Of a stretch of 64,000 nucleotides of DNA, positions 61,057 through 64,000 are shown piece after piece. Under the pieces are notes generated by a model. It searched no databases, was not told the DNA's origin, and saw only the letters and a program-made list of their open reading frames with translations. The first letter of the stretch is position 1. Every line of letters begins with the position of its first letter. The position numbers were made by a program, and so were the translations under genes. The DNA comes from Arthrobacter sp. U41 (lineage in GTDB: Bacteria; Actinomycetota; Actinomycetes; Actinomycetales; Micrococcaceae), in the NCBI RefSeq assembly GCF_007679325.1, contig NZ_VEGI01000006.1, forward strand, positions 62,001 through 126,000, read 5' to 3'.

Positions 61057-62484
61057 ATGTCAGCTCCTGAAGAACGCTACAGCGACGCCCTGGAGTCCGC
61101 CGCCCGGCACGCACGCCGGTGGCTGGAGAGCCAGGTAACACGGCACGTCGGCCCCCGGGTGACCGCGGCGGACCTCGCGTCCGCCTTCGGAGGTCCGCTG
61201 CCCCAAGGCGGAATGCCGCCAGCGGAGGTGGTGGACTATCTGGCTGCGAAGGCCGAACCGGGGCTCATGGCCATGCCCTCCGGACGGTTCTTCGGCTGGG
61301 TCATCGGCGGCACCCTGCCGGCCGCGTTGGCCGCGGACTGGCTGGTCAGCGCGTGGGACCAGAACGCGGTGCTCCGCTACGCGTCCCCAGCCGCGGCCGC
61401 CGTCGAAGAGGCCGCCGGAGCGTGGCTGCTGCAACTGCTGGGGCTTCCGGCAGAGTCCGACGTCGGGTTCGCCACCGGCGCGACGATGGCGAACTTTGCC
61501 GGGCTGGCGGCCGGGCGCTGGCGCCTGATGGCCGACGCCGGGTGGGACTTCGACGGCGACGGCCTCTTCGGCGCCCCGCGGATCGAGTGCTTCGTGGGGC
61601 GGGAACGGCACGACTCGATCGACCTTGCCCTGCGGTATCTGGGGCTGGGGCGGCCCACGGTGGTCCCCGTGGACCGGCAGGGCCGCATCGACCCGCGGGA
61701 GCTGGACCGGGCCCTGGGCAGCGCCGTCGAGCAGGCGTCAGCCGCCGGTTCCGGCCCGGCCCGGCTGCTGGTCTGCCTGCAGGCCGGCAACCTGCACTCC
61801 GGAGCCTTTGATCCGTTCCTGGAGGCAATCGCCGTCGCAAAGGCCCGCGGCGCCTGGGTCCATGTGGACGGCGCGTTCGGGCTCTGGGCCGCGGCCGTCC
61901 CGGAGCTCGCCGCCCTGACCGCCGGGATGCAGGGCGCCGATTCGTGGGGGACTGACGCGCACAAGACCCTCAACGTCCCCTATGACTGCGGGATCGCGGT
62001 GGTCCGGGATGCCCGGGCCCTGCGCGCGGCCATGGGCCTGCACACGAGTTACCTGATCCAGGACGCGGATGGCGCGCCGGACCCCTTCGAATCCGTACCT
62101 GAGTTGTCCCGCCGGGCCCGCGGGGTGCCGGTCTGGGCCGCGCTGAAATCGCTGGGCAGGGACGGCGTGGTCGCCCAGGTCCGCGGGCTGGTGCGGCACG
62201 CCCGGCAGCTGGCGGAGCGGCTGTCCGCGCTGGACGGCGTCGAGGTGCTCAACGACGTCGACTACACCCAGGTCTCGCTGGCCTTCGGCGACGACGCCAC
62301 CACCCGCGCGGTCACCGCCCGGATCATCGCCGACGGCAGGGTCTGGATGTCCGGATCGCGCTGGCAGGACCGCGACATCCTGCGGATTTCGGTCAGCAAC
62401 TGGAGCACGGACGACGCCGATGTGGCAGTCGCCGTCGACGCCGTCCGGAACGCCCTGGCAGCGGTCCGCGGGTCCGCCGGCTAG
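61057..62484 (+). CDS. pyridoxal-phosphate-dependent decarboxylase, group II
   Basis: 475 residues of fold type I. PLP-binding Lys303 in DSWGTDAHKTLNVPYD and Asp271 in HVDGAFGLWAA, which pairs with the pyridine nitrogen, are both present, as is FATGATMANF in the large domain. The family decarboxylates aromatic or acidic amino acids (Glu, Tyr, Trp, DOPA), and related actinobacterial enzymes are annotated only generically. Substrate not inferable. Its stop overlaps the convergent kinase gene by 4 bases. Confidence 0.88.
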   Translation: MSAPEERYSDALESAARHARRWLESQVTRHVGPRVTAADLASAFGGPLPQGGMPPAEVVDYLAAKAEPGLMAMPSGRFFGWVIGGTLPAALAADWLVSAWDQNAVLRYASPAAAAVEEAAGAWLLQLLGLPAESDVGFATGATMANFAGLAAGRWRLMADAGWDFDGDGLFGAPRIECFVGRERHDSIDLALRYLGLGRPTVVPVDRQGRIDPRELDRALGSAVEQASAAGSGPARLLVCLQAGNLHSGAFDPFLEAIAVAKARGAWVHVDGAFGLWAAAVPELAALTAGMQGADSWGTDAHKTLNVPYDCGIAVVRDARALRAAMGLHTSYLIQDADGAPDPFESVPELSRRARGVPVWAALKSLGRDGVVAQVRGLVRHARQLAERLSALDGVEVLNDVDYTQVSLAFGDDATTRAVTARIIADGRVWMSGSRWQDRDILRISVSNWSTDDADVAVAVDAVRNALAAVRGSAG

Positions 62485-63590
62485 CTGGCAGCTTCTCCGG
62501 GCGCCGGCAGTTCGTGCGGCGCGGGAAGCTCCGGAAGGGTCCGGCCGGCCAGCGTGCTGGCCACCCAGAGCGACCGGGCAAGGTCGCCCCCGTGGCGTGG
62601 CTTCGCGGCGTACCAGAGGGCATTTTCCACCTCGCGGGCCAGGCTCCATTGCCGGGCCACCTCGGCGTCGAGCCCTGCGGCCATGCTGAAGTCGCGGCAG
62701 CGCTCCTGCAGGCCCCGTTCCGGGTCCGCCCGGGACAGCTCACCGATCCGGTTCCACAGCAACGGTGCCACTGCGAACTCCGCCTCGCCGATCATGGGCT
62801 GCGGATCGATGGCGGCCCAGCTGTCGGTGTGGTCATGGCCGCCGTCGGGGTTGTTCCTGCCGGACCGGGCCGGCATGTTCAGTTCGCGGCCGGGCCGGGC
62901 CAGGATATTCAGGTAGTGCAGATCGGTATGGACTAGCACATCCTTCCCGGAGCGGCGGCCGACGGCTCCGCGGGTCTGGCAGACCTCCAGCGCGGCTTCC
63001 AGCAGCCAGCGCGGGAAGGGCCGGCCCAGCCGTTCCCAGCTCTCCGGCAGTTCGTCACTCCATTGCTCAGCCCGCGCCGCGATGTGGCTGAACTCCCGCC
63101 ATTCCGGCCGCCCGTCCGGGGCGAGGCTCAGCCGGCGGACCAGAGCGCCCCAGACCGGGACGGCCTCGTCCATGGGCACGTCCTGGAGGGAATGGTCGGC
63201 GGCCAGGCGTTCCAGCAGCAGCGCGCCCGCATCGGCGTCGTGGGCCAGAAGCCGGACCGCGCCGTGCCCGTTCCAGAGGGCCAGGGCATGGGGTTCCACG
63301 AGGGCTTCGTCGTGCGGATAGGCGATCTTCAGAACGGCTGCTTTACCGTCGGCGGCGTTGCCGACTGCATCGGCCCGGTCGGCGTCGGCACGGCGCCGCA
63401 CCGGGACCACGATGGCCCCGTGACCGTTCCACGGCAGAGCGCCGGGCGCGAGGTCCAGCTCAAGCTGCCACTGCTTCAGGCAGCGCCCGACCAGCCGGGG
63501 CAGCGAGGACAGCCAGTCGCGGCCGGTGGAGCTGGCGCCGTAGCGGCGGCCGAGGTCGGGCGGAAGGGGGATGTCTGCAGGCTGGCTCAT
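62481..63590 (-). CDS. aminoglycoside/hydroxyurea phosphotransferase-like kinase
   Basis: 369 residues of the APH kinase fold. Lys88 in AAVLKIAYPH, GALLLERLAADHSL, the Brenner motif VHTDLHYLNIL with Asp223, and WAAIDPQPMIGEAEFAV for metal binding. The class resembles APH(6)/hydroxyurea kinases, which may inactivate streptomycin or phosphorylate a small metabolite. A His/Asp/Gly-rich insertion (PARSGRNNPDGGHDHTDSWA) sits before the metal motif. Resistance cannot be assumed. It overlaps the decarboxylase gene tail-to-tail by 4 bases. Confidence 0.85.
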   Translation of the reverse strand: MSQPADIPLPPDLGRRYGASSTGRDWLSSLPRLVGRCLKQWQLELDLAPGALPWNGHGAIVVPVRRRADADRADAVGNAADGKAAVLKIAYPHDEALVEPHALALWNGHGAVRLLAHDADAGALLLERLAADHSLQDVPMDEAVPVWGALVRRLSLAPDGRPEWREFSHIAARAEQWSDELPESWERLGRPFPRWLLEAALEVCQTRGAVGRRSGKDVLVHTDLHYLNILARPGRELNMPARSGRNNPDGGHDHTDSWAAIDPQPMIGEAEFAVAPLLWNRIGELSRADPERGLQERCRDFSMAAGLDAEVARQWSLAREVENALWYAAKPRHGGDLARSLWVASTLAGRTLPELPAPHELPAPGEAAS

Positions 63591-63617
63591 CGGATCCAGC
63601 GTAGTGGCTGGCCCTTG

Positions 63618-64000
63618 TTAGACGGTGATGCCGCTGGCGCCGAGCCAGCTGCCGATCAGGAAGGTCGCGATGAGCGCCGCGGCTCCGCCGATCACCACGC
63701 GGACGGCCGCTTTCGTCTTGGAACCGCCGCCGATCCAGGCGCCGATGGCTCCGGTCAGGGCCAGTGCGATCAGCACGGCCACAAACGTCAGCGGTACGCG
63801 GATGTCCTCCGGCGGCAGCAGGATGGCCAGCATGGGCAGGATCGCGCCGATGAGGAACGCCGCAGCGGAGGCGAACGCGGCATGCCACGGGCTGACAATA
63901 TCGGTCTCGTCGATGTGCAGCTCCGCGGAAAGGTGGGCGCCCAGGGCATCGTGGGCGGTGAGTTCCTTGGCCACGGTGCGGGCCGTGTCGGCGCTGAGGC
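63618..64000 (-). CDS. VIT family (VIT1/CCC1-like) membrane protein, 5' end outside window
   Basis: The C-terminal 127 or so residues are visible. Before the first visible Met the frame continues (LSADTARTVAKELTAHDALG), so the start is beyond the window. KELTAHDALGAHLSAELHID is the conserved cytoplasmic helix of VIT proteins, followed by three helices (AAFLIGAILPMLAILL, PLTFVAVLIALALTGAIGAW and a last one ending SWLGASGITV). The family moves Fe(II) or Mn(II) into compartments or out of the cell. The metal is unknown here. Convergent with no gene in view; 27 bases from the kinase start. Confidence 0.88.
   Translation of the reverse strand, partial: LSADTARTVAKELTAHDALGAHLSAELHIDETDIVSPWHAAFASAAAFLIGAILPMLAILLPPEDIRVPLTFVAVLIALALTGAIGAWIGGGSKTKAAVRVVIGGAAALIATFLIGSWLGASGITV

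Noticed and set aside
62481..63590. Proven antibiotic-resistance gene
   Set aside because: The APH fold and motifs are clear, but such kinases are widespread chromosomal genes in soil actinomycetes and no mobile element or resistance neighbour is present.

Overview
The window is chromosomal DNA from a high-GC Gram-positive bacterium, most likely Arthrobacter or Pseudarthrobacter (Micrococcaceae, Actinomycetota). Evidence: GC-rich third codon positions, many GTG starts, ATGA/TGATG gene overlaps, and gene orders typical of actinomycetes (dusB-dgt-dnaG, rpsB-tsf-pyrH-frr-cdsA, dxr-rip1-ispG-GNAT-proS). No phage, transposase, CRISPR array or rRNA was seen. The genus is inferred from gene content and was not confirmed by a search.

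Layout. 1-4.8 kb: a DUF1295 membrane protein (cut by the window edge), an alpha/beta hydrolase, a BBE-type flavoprotein and a YibE/F membrane protein. 4.9-9.7 kb: dusB-dgt-dnaG, then two identical tRNA-Asn genes, each with its own terminator. 9.8-11.8 kb: a hypothetical gene, a three-copy 115-bp palindrome-rich repeat array and a Bcr/CflA-type efflux gene. 12-15.9 kb: a holin-X/DUF3618 protein, a CDP-alcohol phosphatidyltransferase, a DMT-like transporter, a GT4 glycosyltransferase and a CAT-anticodon tRNA. 16.2-23.8 kb: an acyl-CoA dehydrogenase, an M23 peptidase, then the translation/lipid block rpsB-tsf-pyrH-frr-cdsA and a DivIVA-like gene.

23.8-49.8 kb is a carboxylate and branched-chain acid catabolism region. 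It holds two acetate/pyruvate-type SSS symporters flanking a LytS/LytTR two-component system; an Lrp regulator divergent from a branched-chain 2-oxoacid dehydrogenase operon; and a TetR-controlled operon (acyl-CoA carboxylase beta and alpha, acyl-CoA dehydrogenase, CoA-transferase A and B, MaoC hydratase, CitE-like lyase). The latter matches the mycobacterial leucine degradation locus (bkdABC, accA1/accD1, fadE19, scoAB, Rv2499c, Rv2498c). A CitA/CitB-type two-component system and a TctCBA tripartite carboxylate transporter follow. Four palindromes of the CRP/GlxR type (TGTGA-N6-TCACA, perfect or with one mismatch) sit in the four main control regions here, which suggests one cAMP-responsive carbon regulon. 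A different palindrome, GTTA-N8-TAAC, occurs twice at the TetR/carboxylase promoter and once before the distant acyl-CoA dehydrogenase.

49.9-64 kb: a lipase-maturation-factor-like protein, dxr and rip1; a SatD-like gene with a membrane partner behind an unusually AT-rich promoter, plus a YciI gene, all lying between rip1 and ispG; ispG, a GNAT, a structured untranslated leader and proS; then a TSUP permease, a PLP decarboxylase, an APH-family kinase and a VIT-family protein (cut by the window edge).

The items most worth following are the putative CRP regulon, the shared TetR-type operator, the likely (R)-HMG-CoA/itaconate route beside an orphan tricarboxylate transporter, the SatD-like module, the 115-bp repeat array, the helically phased TCCGG array before pyrH, and the proS leader.
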